Source: Pseudomonas reidholzensis
GTDB taxonomy: Bacteria > Pseudomonadota > Gammaproteobacteria > Pseudomonadales > Pseudomonadaceae
NCBI RefSeq assembly: GCF_900536025.1
Contig: NZ_UNOZ01000013.1
Span: 310,001-374,000 of the forward strand
Reading direction: 5' to 3'
DNA: 64,000 bases
In this document: in pieces, positions 26,180 through 35,429 of the stretch
Layout of the letters: every line of letters begins with the position of its first letter
Position numbering within the stretch: the stretch's first letter is position 1
Notes under the pieces: generated by a model
The model's database searches: none
What the model was told of the DNA's origin: nothing
What the model saw: the letters and a program-made list of their open reading frames with translations, nothing else
Program-made: the position numbers and the translations under genes

Positions 26180-27463
26180 TCAGAGGCTCAGGCGCAAGGC
26201 CAGGGCAGAAAGGGTGACAAGCAACACCGGCAACGTCAGCAGGATGCCGACCTTGAAGTAGTAGCCCCAGGTGATCTGCACCCCTTTGCGCGCCAGCACG
26301 TGCAGCCAGAGCAGCGTGGCCAGGCTGCCGATCGGGGTGATCTTCGGGCCCAGGTCGCAGCCGATCACGTTGGCGTAGATCATCGCTTCGCGGATCACTC
26401 CCTGGGCGTCGCTGGCATGGATCGACAGGGCGCCGATGAGCACGCTGGGCAGGTTGTTCATCACCGACGACAGCAGCGCCGCGATCAGCCCCGTGCCCAG
26501 CGTCGCGGCCCACAGGCCCTGATCGGCGAGCCGGTCGAGCACTCCGGCGAGGGCGTCGGTCAGGCCGGCGTTGCGCAGCCCGTAGACCACCAGGTACATG
26601 CCCAGCGAGAACACCACGATCTGCCACGGCGCCTCGCGCAGCACCCGGCGGGTCGAAATCACATGGCCACGGGCGGCCACCGCGAACAGCACGGCGGCGC
26701 ACACGGCAGACACAGCGCTGACCGGGACCCCCAGCGGTTCAAGGATGAACAGCCCGGCGAGCAAGCCGACCAGCACCACCCAGCCGACCCGAAAGGTCGC
26801 CCGGTCGCGGATGGCCAGGGCGGGGTGCTTCAATTCGTCCAGCGCATAGCGCGCCGGGATGTCGCGGCGAAAATACAGCCACAGCACCAGCAAGGTCGCC
26901 GCCACGGCCGCCAGGTTCACCGGCAGCATGACCAGCGCGTACTGGTTGAAGCTGATGCCGAAGTAATCCGCCGAGACGATGTTCACCAGGTTCGACACCA
27001 CCAGCGGCAGGCTGGCGGTGTCGGCGATAAAGCCGGCGGCCATGACAAAGGCCAGGGTCGCGCCGGGCGAGAAGCGCAGGGCGATCAGCATCGACATGAC
27101 GATCGGGGTCAGGATCAACGCCGCGCCGTCATTGGCGAACAGCGCCGACACCGCGGCCCCCAGCAGCACGATGAAGGCGAACAGGCGCCGGCCATCACCC
27201 TTGGCCCAGCGCGCCACGTGCAGCGCCGCCCACTCGAAGAAGCCGGCCTCGTCCAGCAGCAGGCTGACGATGATGATGGCGATGAAGGTGGCGGTGGCGT
27301 TCCAGATGATCGCCCACACGGCGGGGATGTCGTGCAGTGACACCGCGCCGACCAGCAGGGCGAGCAGGGCGCCGAGGCTGGCGCTCCAGCCGACGCCGAG
27401 GCCTTTGGGCTGCCAGATGACCAGTATCAGGGTAAAGACGAAGACAGCGACGGCAATCAACAT
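26180..27463 (-). CDS. arsB: Arsenite efflux transporter ArsB
   Basis: Inner-membrane arsenite/H+ antiporter, 427 residues with many hydrophobic helices. [18 protein letters not shown] and [20 protein letters not shown] are ArsB signature segments with the NDGAALIL motif. It follows arsR by 21 nt on the same strand and precedes arsC, so the three genes make an operon giving arsenic resistance. Confidence 0.95.
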   Translation of the reverse strand: MLIAVAVFVFTLILVIWQPKGLGVGWSASLGALLALLVGAVSLHDIPAVWAIIWNATATFIAIIIVSLLLDEAGFFEWAALHVARWAKGDGRRLFAFIVLLGAAVSALFANDGAALILTPIVMSMLIALRFSPGATLAFVMAAGFIADTASLPLVVSNLVNIVSADYFGISFNQYALVMLPVNLAAVAATLLVLWLYFRRDIPARYALDELKHPALAIRDRATFRVGWVVLVGLLAGLFILEPLGVPVSAVSAVCAAVLFAVAARGHVISTRRVLREAPWQIVVFSLGMYLVVYGLRNAGLTDALAGVLDRLADQGLWAATLGTGLIAALLSSVMNNLPSVLIGALSIHASDAQGVIREAMIYANVIGCDLGPKITPIGSLATLLWLHVLARKGVQITWGYYFKVGILLTLPVLLVTLSALALRLSL

Positions 27464-27484
27464 GTCAGAGGGCCCGGCAAGGAG

Positions 27485-27829
27485 TTAGCAGCAAGCGGCA
27501 CGCGCGGGGCGGCCATCCATGGTGTGCAGGCGGGCACTGTCGGCCGCGAGCCAGTCGGCATTCGCCTGCAAGGTGATGGCCAGGACCTCGTGGACCCAGC
27601 CGGGCAACTGCGGGTTCAGGCGGTAATACACCCACTGGCCCTGACGCCGGTCGAGCAGCACGCCGGCACTGCGCAACTGCGCCAGGTGACGGCTGATTTT
27701 CGGCTGGCTGTCGGCCAGTGCGCACATCAGTTCGCAGACGCACAACTCGCCCTGTTCGGCGATCAGCAGCGTGGCCCGGGTGCGCGTTTCGTCGGACAGG
27801 CACTTGAACAGGTCGGGAGGGGAAATCAT
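27485..27829 (-). CDS. arsR: ArsR-family arsenite-responsive repressor
   Basis: 114-residue winged-helix repressor from MISPPDLFKCLSDETR (27829); the open frame goes further upstream, but 27829 is the usual length. The metalloid site ELCVCELMCAL has the classic CxxC of ArsR, and QPKISRHLAQLRSAGVL is the recognition helix. It opens arsRBC and probably represses through the palindrome at 27851-27870. Confidence 0.94.
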   Translation of the reverse strand: MISPPDLFKCLSDETRTRATLLIAEQGELCVCELMCALADSQPKISRHLAQLRSAGVLLDRRQGQWVYYRLNPQLPGWVHEVLAITLQANADWLAADSARLHTMDGRPARAACC

Positions 27830-27850
27830 GGCGTGACCCTTGATATGTGT

Positions 27851-27870
27851 AAATTCGCATATGCGGATTT
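27851..27870. promoter_or_regulatory. arsR: ArsR operator
   Basis: AAATTCGCATATGCGGATTT is a 20-bp palindrome with a single mismatched pair around a perfect CGCATATGCG core, 22 nt before the arsR start. Similar ATATGCATAT palindromes are ArsR operators in other bacteria. Confidence 0.75.
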
Positions 27871-27980
27871 CCATATGTATACAGGTGAACGGCTGGCTAT
27901 TCAAGCGCGCGCGGCGATGGGCGAATCGCTCCAGGAGTTCCCCGGCAATCTGTAAATTTCGTAAATAAGATATAAACCTA

Positions 27981-28000
27981 TTTGCGAATCATTATATTTA
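27981..28000 (+). promoter_or_regulatory. Candidate Fur box before the FepA-like receptor
   Basis: GCGAATCATTATA keeps 10 of 13 bases of the Fur half-consensus GATAATCATTATC, about 110 nt upstream of the receptor gene. Iron control of this receptor is expected from its family. Confidence 0.5.
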
Positions 28001-28107
28001 CCAACCCTATTGGCCCCCCAAGTACCGCTTGAGAGGCCGAAGGGTGTGGGCTCTTCGGTTTCCTGGTCGGGGTTTGGCTTATTGCCCATGAATCAGGAGA
28101 TGTGTCG

Positions 28108-30348
28108 ATGCAGTCCAGAACCTCACCCAACGGCTTGGCCCTGGCCTTTGTCGCGCTGTCGTCACCGGCCATGGTGGTGACCGCGGTGCATGCCCAGGAG
28201 CAGCAGAATCCTGAGGTGCTGGAAGTGCCGGTCGACAGCAAGGCCCTGGTCATCCAGGACACCCTGGTCACCGCCGAGCGTGAGGCGCGCCAGGCGCTGG
28301 GCTCTTCGGTGATCACCGAAGAAGACATCAAGCGCCGGCCGCCGGCCAACGACCTGTCGGACATCATCCGCCGCGAGCCCGGGGTGAATCTGACCGGCAA
28401 CAGCGCCAGCGGCGCGCGCGGCAACAACCGCCAGATCGACCTGCGCGGCATGGGCCCGGAAAACACCCTGATCCTCATCGACGGCAAGCCGTCCAACGCC
28501 CGCAACGCGGTGCGCTATGGCTGGAACGGCGACCGCGACACGCGGGGCGAGACCAACTGGGTGCCGGCCGAGGCGGTCGAACGCATCGAGATCCTGCGTG
28601 GCCCGGCCGCGGCACGCTACGGCTCGGGCGCCATGGGCGGGGTGGTCAACATCATCACCAAGCGTCCCACCGATGAGTTCAAGGGCAACATCAACCTGTA
28701 CACCCAGATGCCCGAAGACAGCGCCGAAGGTGTCAGCCGCCGGACCAACTTCAACCTCAGTGGCGGCCTCACCGAAAACCTCGGCTTCCGCCTCTTCGGT
28801 GGCCTGGCCAAGACCGACGCCGACGACCTCGACATCAACGCCGATCAGGCCAACAGCGCCCTGGTGGGTGGCCGCGAGGGGGTGCGCAACAAAGACATCA
28901 ACGGCCTGTTGAGCTGGCGGCTGAATGATGAACACCGCCTGGAAATGAGCGCCGGCTACAGCCGCCAGGGCAACATCTACGCTGGCGACACGATGAACAG
29001 CAACGCGGGCGGCAACCCCGACCTGATCTCCAGCCTGTACGGCCAGGAGACCAACATCATGCAGCGCAGCACCTACGACCTGACCCACCTGGGCGACTTC
29101 AGCTGGGGCACCAGCAAGACCGTGCTGGCCTACGAGTACGTGCGCAACTGGCGCCTCAACGAAGGCCTGGCCGGCGGCCCGGAAGGTGCGATCAACGACA
29201 GCGGCGCGGCCATGTCGCGGCTGCGCAATACCCGCCTGACCAGCGAGGTGAACCTGCCGTTCGCCCTGGGCAGCACCGAGCATGTAATGACCCTGGGTGG
29301 CGAGTACCTGTACGAAACGCTCAACGACCAGGGCTCGTTCCGGCCACAGAGCTTCGACCCGAGCGGCACTGGCAACAGCGTTATCCGTGGCTTTGACCGC
29401 AGCGACTCGAAGATGACCGCCAAGAGCTACGCGCTGTTCGTCGAAGACAACATCGTCCTGGGCGCCACCACCATCACCCCTGGCCTGCGCCTGGACCACC
29501 ACGAGGCCTTTGGCGACAACCTCAGCCCGAGCCTCAACCTGTCGCACAAGCTGACCGACGCGCTGACCGTCAAAGGTGGCATTGCTCGCGCCTACAAGAC
29601 GCCGAACCTGTACCAGTACAACTCCAACTACCTGCTGTACAGCCGCGGCAACGGCTGCAGCACCGGCCAGACCAATTCCGGTGGCTGCTACCTGCAGGGC
29701 AACAGCGACCTCGAGCCGGAAATCAGCGTCAACAAGGAAATCGGCCTGCTGTACGACCGTGGCACCTGGCGCACCAGCGCGACCTACTTCCGCAATGACT
29801 ACCAGAACAAGATCATCGGTGGCACCGATGTGCTCTATGCGATCAATGCCGGCAGCCGCGTGACCCAGTGGGAAAACGCCGGTGAAGCGCGGGTGGAAGG
29901 GATCGAAGGCAACTTCTTCATCGAGCTGACGCCGACCCTGGACTGGAACACCAACCTGACCTGGATGCTCGACAACGACAACCGCGAGACTGGCGAGCCG
30001 CTGTCGGTGATTCCTGAATACACCGTCAACACCACGCTGGACTGGCGCGCGACCGACAAGCTGTCGTTCCAGTTGGCCGGCACCTACTTCGGCAAGCAGA
30101 AGTCGCCGAGCTACAACTACCGCACCGAGCAGGCCTACGACGAAGTCGCCCAGCAGGACGTCGAAGCCTATGGCCTGGTGGATATCAGCACTGGTTACAA
30201 ATTCAACGCGAACTACGACGTGCGGGTGGGCGTGAACAACGTGTTCGACAAGCAGATCCTGCGGGGCGGTAACGCCAGCAGCTCGGGCGCCAATACCTAT
30301 AACCAGCCGGGGCGTGCGCTGTTCGCTTCGTTGAATATTTCGTTCTGA
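28108..30348 (+). CDS. TonB-dependent siderophore receptor (FepA/PfeA/PirA-like)
   Basis: Outer-membrane receptor for a catecholate-type ferric siderophore, 746 residues. Signal peptide to AVHAQ; then the plug domain with LRGMGPENTLILIDGKP and IEILRGPAAARYGSGAMGG, and a beta-barrel ending in the aromatic ALFASLNISF needed for outer-membrane assembly. Length and motifs place it with FepA/PfeA. ATG 28108 has AGGAG 8 nt before it; GTG 28102 is in frame but badly placed. A Fur-like site lies upstream. The three genes after it are iron-associated membrane genes. Confidence 0.92.
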   Translation: MQSRTSPNGLALAFVALSSPAMVVTAVHAQEQQNPEVLEVPVDSKALVIQDTLVTAEREARQALGSSVITEEDIKRRPPANDLSDIIRREPGVNLTGNSASGARGNNRQIDLRGMGPENTLILIDGKPSNARNAVRYGWNGDRDTRGETNWVPAEAVERIEILRGPAAARYGSGAMGGVVNIITKRPTDEFKGNINLYTQMPEDSAEGVSRRTNFNLSGGLTENLGFRLFGGLAKTDADDLDINADQANSALVGGREGVRNKDINGLLSWRLNDEHRLEMSAGYSRQGNIYAGDTMNSNAGGNPDLISSLYGQETNIMQRSTYDLTHLGDFSWGTSKTVLAYEYVRNWRLNEGLAGGPEGAINDSGAAMSRLRNTRLTSEVNLPFALGSTEHVMTLGGEYLYETLNDQGSFRPQSFDPSGTGNSVIRGFDRSDSKMTAKSYALFVEDNIVLGATTITPGLRLDHHEAFGDNLSPSLNLSHKLTDALTVKGGIARAYKTPNLYQYNSNYLLYSRGNGCSTGQTNSGGCYLQGNSDLEPEISVNKEIGLLYDRGTWRTSATYFRNDYQNKIIGGTDVLYAINAGSRVTQWENAGEARVEGIEGNFFIELTPTLDWNTNLTWMLDNDNRETGEPLSVIPEYTVNTTLDWRATDKLSFQLAGTYFGKQKSPSYNYRTEQAYDEVAQQDVEAYGLVDISTGYKFNANYDVRVGVNNVFDKQILRGGNASSSGANTYNQPGRALFASLNISF

Positions 30349-30377
30349 TAACCAGCACTAGGGCCGCTTTGCGGTCC

Positions 30378-30440
30378 ATCGCGGGCAAGCCCGCTCCTAC
30401 AGGGTCCGCGCGAAACCTGTAGGAGCGGGCTTGCCGGGAC
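30378..30440. repeat. REP inverted pair (GGGCAAGCCCGCTCCTACAGG type)
   Basis: Two REP halves face each other (30382-30403 and 30416-30438), forming a long hairpin between the receptor gene and the downstream membrane genes. Such pairs often cap or attenuate transcripts in Pseudomonas. Confidence 0.8.
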
Positions 30441-30499
30441 GCCGGACCGCCGCGATGGGCTACACAGCAGCCCCGTTCACGTTCAAGAGGAGTCCCCTG

Positions 30500-30787
30500 A
30501 TGACCGAGACCCCTGCCTGGCTGCGCATCCTTTCGCGCAGCGCCGCAGCCCTGCTCGGCGGCTATGCCTTCAGCTACGCGGCCACCGCCTGCCTGGCGCG
30601 GATCCTGCCCCTGGCGCCCGCCGACGCGGTCATCGTCGCCACCCTGCCGGCGTTCGTTTTCTACACCCTGGCGATCCTCTGGGCCTTCGCCAGCCGTGAC
30701 GCCTTGCGCGCCTGGGCGCCACTGGCACTCGCCGCACCGCTGGCGCTGGTCGGTTTCTGGCCCCAGGCAATCCGGTGGCTGGCATGA
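30500..30787 (+). CDS. DUF3649-type small membrane protein
   Basis: 95-residue protein with about three hydrophobic helices: LSRSAAALLGGYAFSYAATA, ADAVIVATLPAFVFYTLAIL and a last one near the end. In Pseudomonas such proteins precede a PepSY-associated membrane protein in iron-uptake loci, as here (ATGA overlap with the next gene). No function is established from sequence. Start 30500 is preceded by AGAGGAG. Confidence 0.75.
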   Translation: MTETPAWLRILSRSAAALLGGYAFSYAATACLARILPLAPADAVIVATLPAFVFYTLAILWAFASRDALRAWAPLALAAPLALVGFWPQAIRWLA

Positions 30788-32322
30788 AAAACACCTTTAC
30801 CCAATCGATGTCCTGGCTGCACACCTGGGGCGGTTTGATCTTCGGCTGGCTGCTGTTCGCGATCTTCGTCACCGGCACCCTGGCGGTGTTCGACAAAGAG
30901 CTCAACCACTGGATGCAGCCGGAGATCCCGGCGGCCGAGGTGTCCCAGGCCGATGCCGCCCGGCGCGCGATCGCCTACCTGCAGGCCAACCAGGCCCAGG
31001 CCGACAACTGGGGCATCAGCTTGCCCACCGAGCGCGCCCCGGGGCTGAGCGTATCCACCGGCGATCGCCGGCATGGCGGTGGCGTGCAGCTCGACCCGCA
31101 GACCGGCGCGCCGATCGAGGTGCGCGAAAGCGTTGGCGGCAACTTCTTCTTCCGCTTCCACTTCACCCTCGACCTGCCGCGCAACTGGGGCATCTTCGTC
31201 GTCGGTGCGCTGGCGCTGGTGATGCTCGCCGGGCTGATCAGCGGCATCGTCATTCACAAGAAGATCTTCAAGGAGTTCTTTACCTTCCGGCCGGACAAGG
31301 GCCAGCGCTCCTGGCTGGATTTTCACAACGCCAGTGCGGTGTTGCTGCTGCCCTTCCACCTGATGATCACCTACACCGGCCTGGTGATCTTCATGATGAT
31401 CTACATCCCGGCGGGGGTGGACGCGCTGTTCGACGGTGACAAGCGCGCGTACTTCCAGGCCCAGGGCAATGCGCGCACTGAACAGCCGCAGCAGCGGCGC
31501 CAGGCAAAAACCCCTGGCGAACTGGTCGATGTCGCGCCGTTGCTGGCCCAGGCCGAAGCCAGCCTGGGGCCGATTGGCGGCTTGAGCATCCGCAACCCCA
31601 ATACCGCCGGCGCGCGCATCGAGATTCGTCCGGTGCTGGGTAACCGCATCGCCCTGACCAAGGGCAACGCGATGGTCTTCGACGGGGTCAGCGGCAAGCT
31701 GCTCAGCGATGTGCCCGCGTTACGCCCGGCGCCGCTGACCCAGCGGGTGATGGCCGGCCTGCATTTTGCCCAGTTCGGCGGCTATCCGATGCGCTGGCTG
31801 TACTTCATCTGCGGGCTGGTCAGCTGCGCGATGATCGCCAGCGGGCTGGTGCTGTTCTGCCTCAAGCGCGGGCGCAAGTACGCCAATGCCAGCGCCGATC
31901 GCGCGGCGCGGCGTTGGTACCGGCTGGCGGAGGTGTGCAATATCGGCTTCATTGCCGGCTTGCTGCTGGCCTGCGTCGGCCTGCTGTGGGCCAGTCGTTT
32001 GCTACCGGCCGAGCTGGCCCACCGCGAGGCGTGGGAGGTGCGCGCGTTCTTTGGCCTGTGGCTGCTGGCAGTGCTGCATGCCGGGTTGCGGCCGGCTAAG
32101 CGCGCCTGGGTCGAGCAATTGGCGCTGACGGCGGTGATGTGCGGCGGCCTGGGTGTGCTCGGTGCGTTGGCCGGTGGTGCAGATAATCTGCGTCTGGGCG
32201 TCGAGCTCACCGGGCTGGCAGTGGGCGTCGGCCTGGCGGTGGCGGCGTGGCGGGTGGCATCGCGCAAGCCTGCGCCGGCCAAGGCGAGGGCGGCGCGCAA
32301 CACGGAGGTCGAAGCATGCTGA
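30784..32322 (+). CDS. PepSY-associated membrane protein (probable ferric-siderophore reductase)
   Basis: Inner-membrane protein of 512 residues with the family opening LHTWGGLIFGWLLFAIFVTG and at least four helices. The middle is a periplasmic PepSY-containing stretch. Histidines in the helices (LHTWGG, RFHFTLD, DFHNAS) could ligate haem. Relatives such as PiuB and FoxB act in reduction of siderophore-bound iron; that role is inferred from family and position after a TonB receptor. It overlaps the genes on both sides, so DUF3649-PepSY-DUF3325 is one operon. Confidence 0.88.
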   Translation: MKNTFTQSMSWLHTWGGLIFGWLLFAIFVTGTLAVFDKELNHWMQPEIPAAEVSQADAARRAIAYLQANQAQADNWGISLPTERAPGLSVSTGDRRHGGGVQLDPQTGAPIEVRESVGGNFFFRFHFTLDLPRNWGIFVVGALALVMLAGLISGIVIHKKIFKEFFTFRPDKGQRSWLDFHNASAVLLLPFHLMITYTGLVIFMMIYIPAGVDALFDGDKRAYFQAQGNARTEQPQQRRQAKTPGELVDVAPLLAQAEASLGPIGGLSIRNPNTAGARIEIRPVLGNRIALTKGNAMVFDGVSGKLLSDVPALRPAPLTQRVMAGLHFAQFGGYPMRWLYFICGLVSCAMIASGLVLFCLKRGRKYANASADRAARRWYRLAEVCNIGFIAGLLLACVGLLWASRLLPAELAHREAWEVRAFFGLWLLAVLHAGLRPAKRAWVEQLALTAVMCGGLGVLGALAGGADNLRLGVELTGLAVGVGLAVAAWRVASRKPAPAKARAARNTEVEAC

Positions 32323-32648
32323 GCACGATCATTGGCGGCCTGCTGCTGGCCTATGCGGGCATGCTTGGCCTGTGCCAGGGCTTGGAACGGCACTACAAGC
32401 ACGTGTGGCAGCGGCCTTGCCCGCGCGGCCTGCGCCTGACCTTGCGCGGGCTGGGGTGGGCGGGGCTGCTGGCCAGCTTGCTGTTGTGCGCGCAGGCCTG
32501 GGGCTGGGCCATGGGGCCAGTGGCCTGGTTCGGCGCGATATCGCTGGCGGGCCTGCTGCTGGTGATGGTGTTGCCGTATTGGCCAAAGGTGGCGGTGGGA
32601 CTGGTCGCGACAGTCCCACTGTGGGCGACGGTGCAGCTGCTCGGCTGA
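32316..32648 (+). CDS. DUF3325-type small membrane protein
   Basis: 110-residue protein with three hydrophobic segments (MLSTIIGGLLLAYAGMLGLC, GWAGLLASLLLCAQAWGW, SLAGLLLVMVLPYWP). It overlaps the PepSY gene by 7 nt and closes the operon. The family is repeatedly found beside PepSY membrane proteins in iron loci. Its role is unknown, perhaps as accessory subunit. The Tat aminotransferase gene converges on it, 19 nt away. Confidence 0.75.
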   Translation: MLSTIIGGLLLAYAGMLGLCQGLERHYKHVWQRPCPRGLRLTLRGLGWAGLLASLLLCAQAWGWAMGPVAWFGAISLAGLLLVMVLPYWPKVAVGLVATVPLWATVQLLG

Positions 32649-32667
32649 GCATCGCTGCCCTGCGGGT

Positions 32668-33750
32668 TCAGCCTGTGGTCAGGGTGGCGAATGCCTCGCG
32701 AAAGCGCAGCATCTCCGCTTCGTTGCCGACACTGACCCGCACCCAGTTCGGCCAACTCGGCCATACCCGGCCCACCAGCACGCCCTGGCTGGCCAGGCGC
32801 TCGACCACCGGGGTTGCCGGGCCGCGCAGGTCGATCATGAAGCAGTTGGTCTGCGACGCGGTGCAGCGCCAGCCGCGCTCGCCCAGCCAGGCGATGGTCT
32901 GCTCGCGCAGTCTCGCGTTGTCGGCCTTGCGCTGGGGCACCAGCTGGCGATCTTGCAGGCTCGCCAAGGCGCCGAGCAAGGTCGGCGCCGGCGCGACATT
33001 GCCACCGTCGTAGACTTCCAGGCGCTGCAGCAGGGGCGCTTGCCCGACCGCTAGTCCAAGGCGCGCCCCCGCCATCCCGTACAGCTTGGAAAACGTCTGC
33101 AGCACCAGCAGTTCGGGATGCTCCTTGACCAGGCCAATGCAGCTCTGGGCATCGCTGAAATGGATGTACGCCTCGTCGACCAGGATCACGCTGCCGTCCG
33201 GCTTGTTCGCCAGCAGGCGCTCGATGTCGCGGCGCGGGGTCAGGGTGCCGGTGGGGTTGTTCGGGTTGCACAGGTAGATCAGCCCCGGCGTGCGGTCGGC
33301 GGCAAGCATGGCCTCGACGTCATGCGCGTGGCGGTTGTCGAGGGCAACCCGGTGCACGGTGCTGCCACGGCTCTCGGCGGCATCGACCGGCGCTTCGTAA
33401 GAGGGGTCGGGGACCACCAGGCTGCGTGCGCCGGTGAAGGCCATCACCGCGTGCTGCAAGGCCAGCTTGGAACCGCAGAACACCTGCACCTGATCCGACT
33501 CAAGCCCGTTGCTCGCGGCAAACGTCTCGATCAGCCGGTACTGGGCATCGTAGGGGTAACGGCCACAGTGCTCGATGCCTTCGCGCATCGCCTGGCGTGC
33601 CGCTGTGCTGGGGCCCCAGGGGCTTTCGTTATAGTTGATACGGACCGGGTCGCTGGCGCTGGCGGGGCGCTGCGAGGCGTGCGCGCTCCAGCCCAAGGGG
33701 CCTAGCAGGGGGAGGGCCATGCCAAGGCCCACCAACGAACGACGTGTCAT
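32668..33750 (-). CDS. Tat-exported PLP aminotransferase (HisC-like; PtaA candidate)
   Basis: Aminotransferase class I/II of 360 residues with an N-terminal twin-arginine signal, MTRRSLVGLGMALPLLG, and probable cleavage after AHA. Catalytic features are intact: CNPNNPTGTL, VDEAYIHF and the PLP lysine in LQTFSKLYGMAG. A periplasmic PLP enzyme is unusual; Pseudomonas pyoverdine maturation uses two Tat-exported ones, PvdN and PtaA. Its position beside an iron-uptake operon supports a PtaA-like role acting on a siderophore side chain, but this is inference. Cytosolic histidine synthesis is excluded by the signal. Confidence 0.8.
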   Translation of the reverse strand: MTRRSLVGLGMALPLLGPLGWSAHASQRPASASDPVRINYNESPWGPSTAARQAMREGIEHCGRYPYDAQYRLIETFAASNGLESDQVQVFCGSKLALQHAVMAFTGARSLVVPDPSYEAPVDAAESRGSTVHRVALDNRHAHDVEAMLAADRTPGLIYLCNPNNPTGTLTPRRDIERLLANKPDGSVILVDEAYIHFSDAQSCIGLVKEHPELLVLQTFSKLYGMAGARLGLAVGQAPLLQRLEVYDGGNVAPAPTLLGALASLQDRQLVPQRKADNARLREQTIAWLGERGWRCTASQTNCFMIDLRGPATPVVERLASQGVLVGRVWPSWPNWVRVSVGNEAEMLRFREAFATLTTG

Positions 33751-33908
33751 AGCGGTCATCAATCGACTTCCCTGTTGTCATTGGATATCAAAGAAACGAG
33801 AAAGACCGCAGTCGATTAATGGTGGCAATTAGCTCCAGGGTTAGCCTTGCCCGTTGCGCCGCGACATCATCGGGTAAAAACGGCATGCTACGAGCCAGCC
33901 CTACCATC

Positions 33909-34460
33909 ATGAGGAAGCCGGTGAAAGCCGTTCATTTGACCCTGATCTGTCATGCCCTGACCGATGCCCAGCGGACCGGCCACCTGGCCAGTCCAGACGA
34001 CGGCATCCTGCTGCCGCCGACCCCGCTTGAGCCGTTGCAGCAGCACACTCAGCTGTTGCACGCGCCCGAGCGCAGGGCCGTGCAGACCGCCGCTGGCCTG
34101 GCACTGACTGGGCGTGTCGAGCCGGCGCTGGCCGATTGTGATCTGGGTAGGTGGCAGGGGCTTGCGCTCAAGCAGTTGCAGGCCGAGCAGCCCGAGGCGC
34201 TCGAGCAATGGCTGCAAGACCCTCACAGTGCACCGCATGGCGGTGAGTCGATCGCTCAGTTGTGCCAGCGCGTTGGCGCCTGGCTGGCGGGGTTCGATAC
34301 GCCGGGGGACTGGCTGGCGGTGACCCATCCGCTGGTCATTCGCGCCGTGCTGGTGCAGGTGCTGGGCTGTCCCTTGGCGTCGTTGCAGCGTATCGACGTG
34401 TTGCCGTTGTCGCGGCTGGCGCTGAGTTACACCGGTCAGTGGCGCTTGCGCCTGGCCTGA
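33909..34460 (+). CDS. Histidine-phosphatase-superfamily protein with altered RHG motif
   Basis: 183-residue phosphoglycerate-mutase-like protein. APERRAVQTAAG, GRWQGLAL, PHGGESI and VTHPLVIRAVL are the family motifs including the second catalytic His. The first motif, normally LxRHG, reads LICHALTDA: the catalytic His stays but the Arg before it is Cys. Activity may be altered. Start 33909 follows a longer open frame without support. It is divergent from the Tat aminotransferase. Substrate unknown. Confidence 0.8.
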   Translation: MRKPVKAVHLTLICHALTDAQRTGHLASPDDGILLPPTPLEPLQQHTQLLHAPERRAVQTAAGLALTGRVEPALADCDLGRWQGLALKQLQAEQPEALEQWLQDPHSAPHGGESIAQLCQRVGAWLAGFDTPGDWLAVTHPLVIRAVLVQVLGCPLASLQRIDVLPLSRLALSYTGQWRLRLA

Positions 34461-34472
34461 CCGGCGACCGCC

Positions 34473-35258
34473 TCAGAACGCCAGCTTGTAACCGATCAGC
34501 AGCAGCATCGCGGCCAGGCACGGCCGCAGCACGCGGTCGGAGATGCGCCCGGTGAGGTGGCTGCCCAGGTAGATGCCTGGCAGCGAGCCGAGCAGCAGGT
34601 AGCCCAGAAGCGACCAGTCCATGTTGCCCATGCCCGCATGGCCGAGGCCGGCGACCAGGGTCAGCGGCACGGCGTGGGCGATCTCGGTGCCGACCAAGCG
34701 GCGGGTCACCAGGAACGGATAGAGCAGGAACAACGCCACGGTGCCCAGCGCGCCAGCGCCGATCGAGGTGAGGGTGACCATCACGCCGAGGACCACGCCG
34801 GTCAGCACGGTGAGCACGTTCAAGGTGCGGTCGCTGAGGTGGTAATGGTCGCCCGCATGGCGGCTGGCAAAGGACTGCAGGCGCGATTTGAACAGCAGCG
34901 CCAGCGCGGTGAGGATCAGCACCACGGCCAGGCCTTGCTTGATCACCGCATTGAGTGCCGAGGTGTCGGTGTGCAGGGTGCTGAGGAACCACAAGGTCAC
35001 GGCGGCCGCAGGCACGCTGCCCAGGCTCAGCCAGCCGGTGATCTTCCAGTCGATGTTCTTGTTGCGGCCATGCACCCAGACGCCACTGGCTTTGGTGATG
35101 GCGGCATAGAGCAGGTCGGTACCCACGGCAGTCGCGGGGTTGACGCCGAACCAGAGCAGGATCGGGGTCATCAGCGAACCTCCGCCGACGCCGGTCATGC
35201 CAACGATGAAACCTACAATCAGACCCGCAAGGGTGAAACCGAAAGAACCTACATCCAT
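34473..35258 (-). CDS. TauE/SafE-family membrane transporter
   Basis: Inner-membrane protein of 261 residues with eight predicted helices. VGFIVGMTGVGGGSLMTPIL is the conserved first repeat of the family, and GVVLGVMVTLTSIGAGALGT is the second one. Members export sulfonates, sulfite or related anions; no substrate clue exists here. It is convergent with the phosphatase-like gene, 12 nt apart. Confidence 0.9.
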   Translation of the reverse strand: MDVGSFGFTLAGLIVGFIVGMTGVGGGSLMTPILLWFGVNPATAVGTDLLYAAITKASGVWVHGRNKNIDWKITGWLSLGSVPAAAVTLWFLSTLHTDTSALNAVIKQGLAVVLILTALALLFKSRLQSFASRHAGDHYHLSDRTLNVLTVLTGVVLGVMVTLTSIGAGALGTVALFLLYPFLVTRRLVGTEIAHAVPLTLVAGLGHAGMGNMDWSLLGYLLLGSLPGIYLGSHLTGRISDRVLRPCLAAMLLLIGYKLAF

Positions 35259-35371
35259 ACGCTACTCGACTACCCAACGTGCCCGTGATCGGATGGGTGC
35301 CAGCATATAGATTTTTTTATAGCCAAATAGACTTGTTGGTTATTAGGTTATAACTGCGCAGGGCACCATCG

Positions 35372-35416
35372 CCGGCAAGCCCCGCTCTTGTAGGAGCGGG
35401 CTTGCCCGCGATAGGG
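35372..35416. repeat. Single REP element
   Basis: GCCGGCAAGCCCCGCTCTTG and TAGGAGCGGGCTTGCCCGC form a long imperfect hairpin between the TauE and chemoreceptor genes. Confidence 0.7.
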
Positions 35417-35429
35417 CCCTGCGTGGGGG

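Noticed and set aside
25658..27340. 560-codon plus-strand open frame over arsC and arsB
   Set aside because: Antisense to intact ars genes and compositionally typical of a shadow frame.
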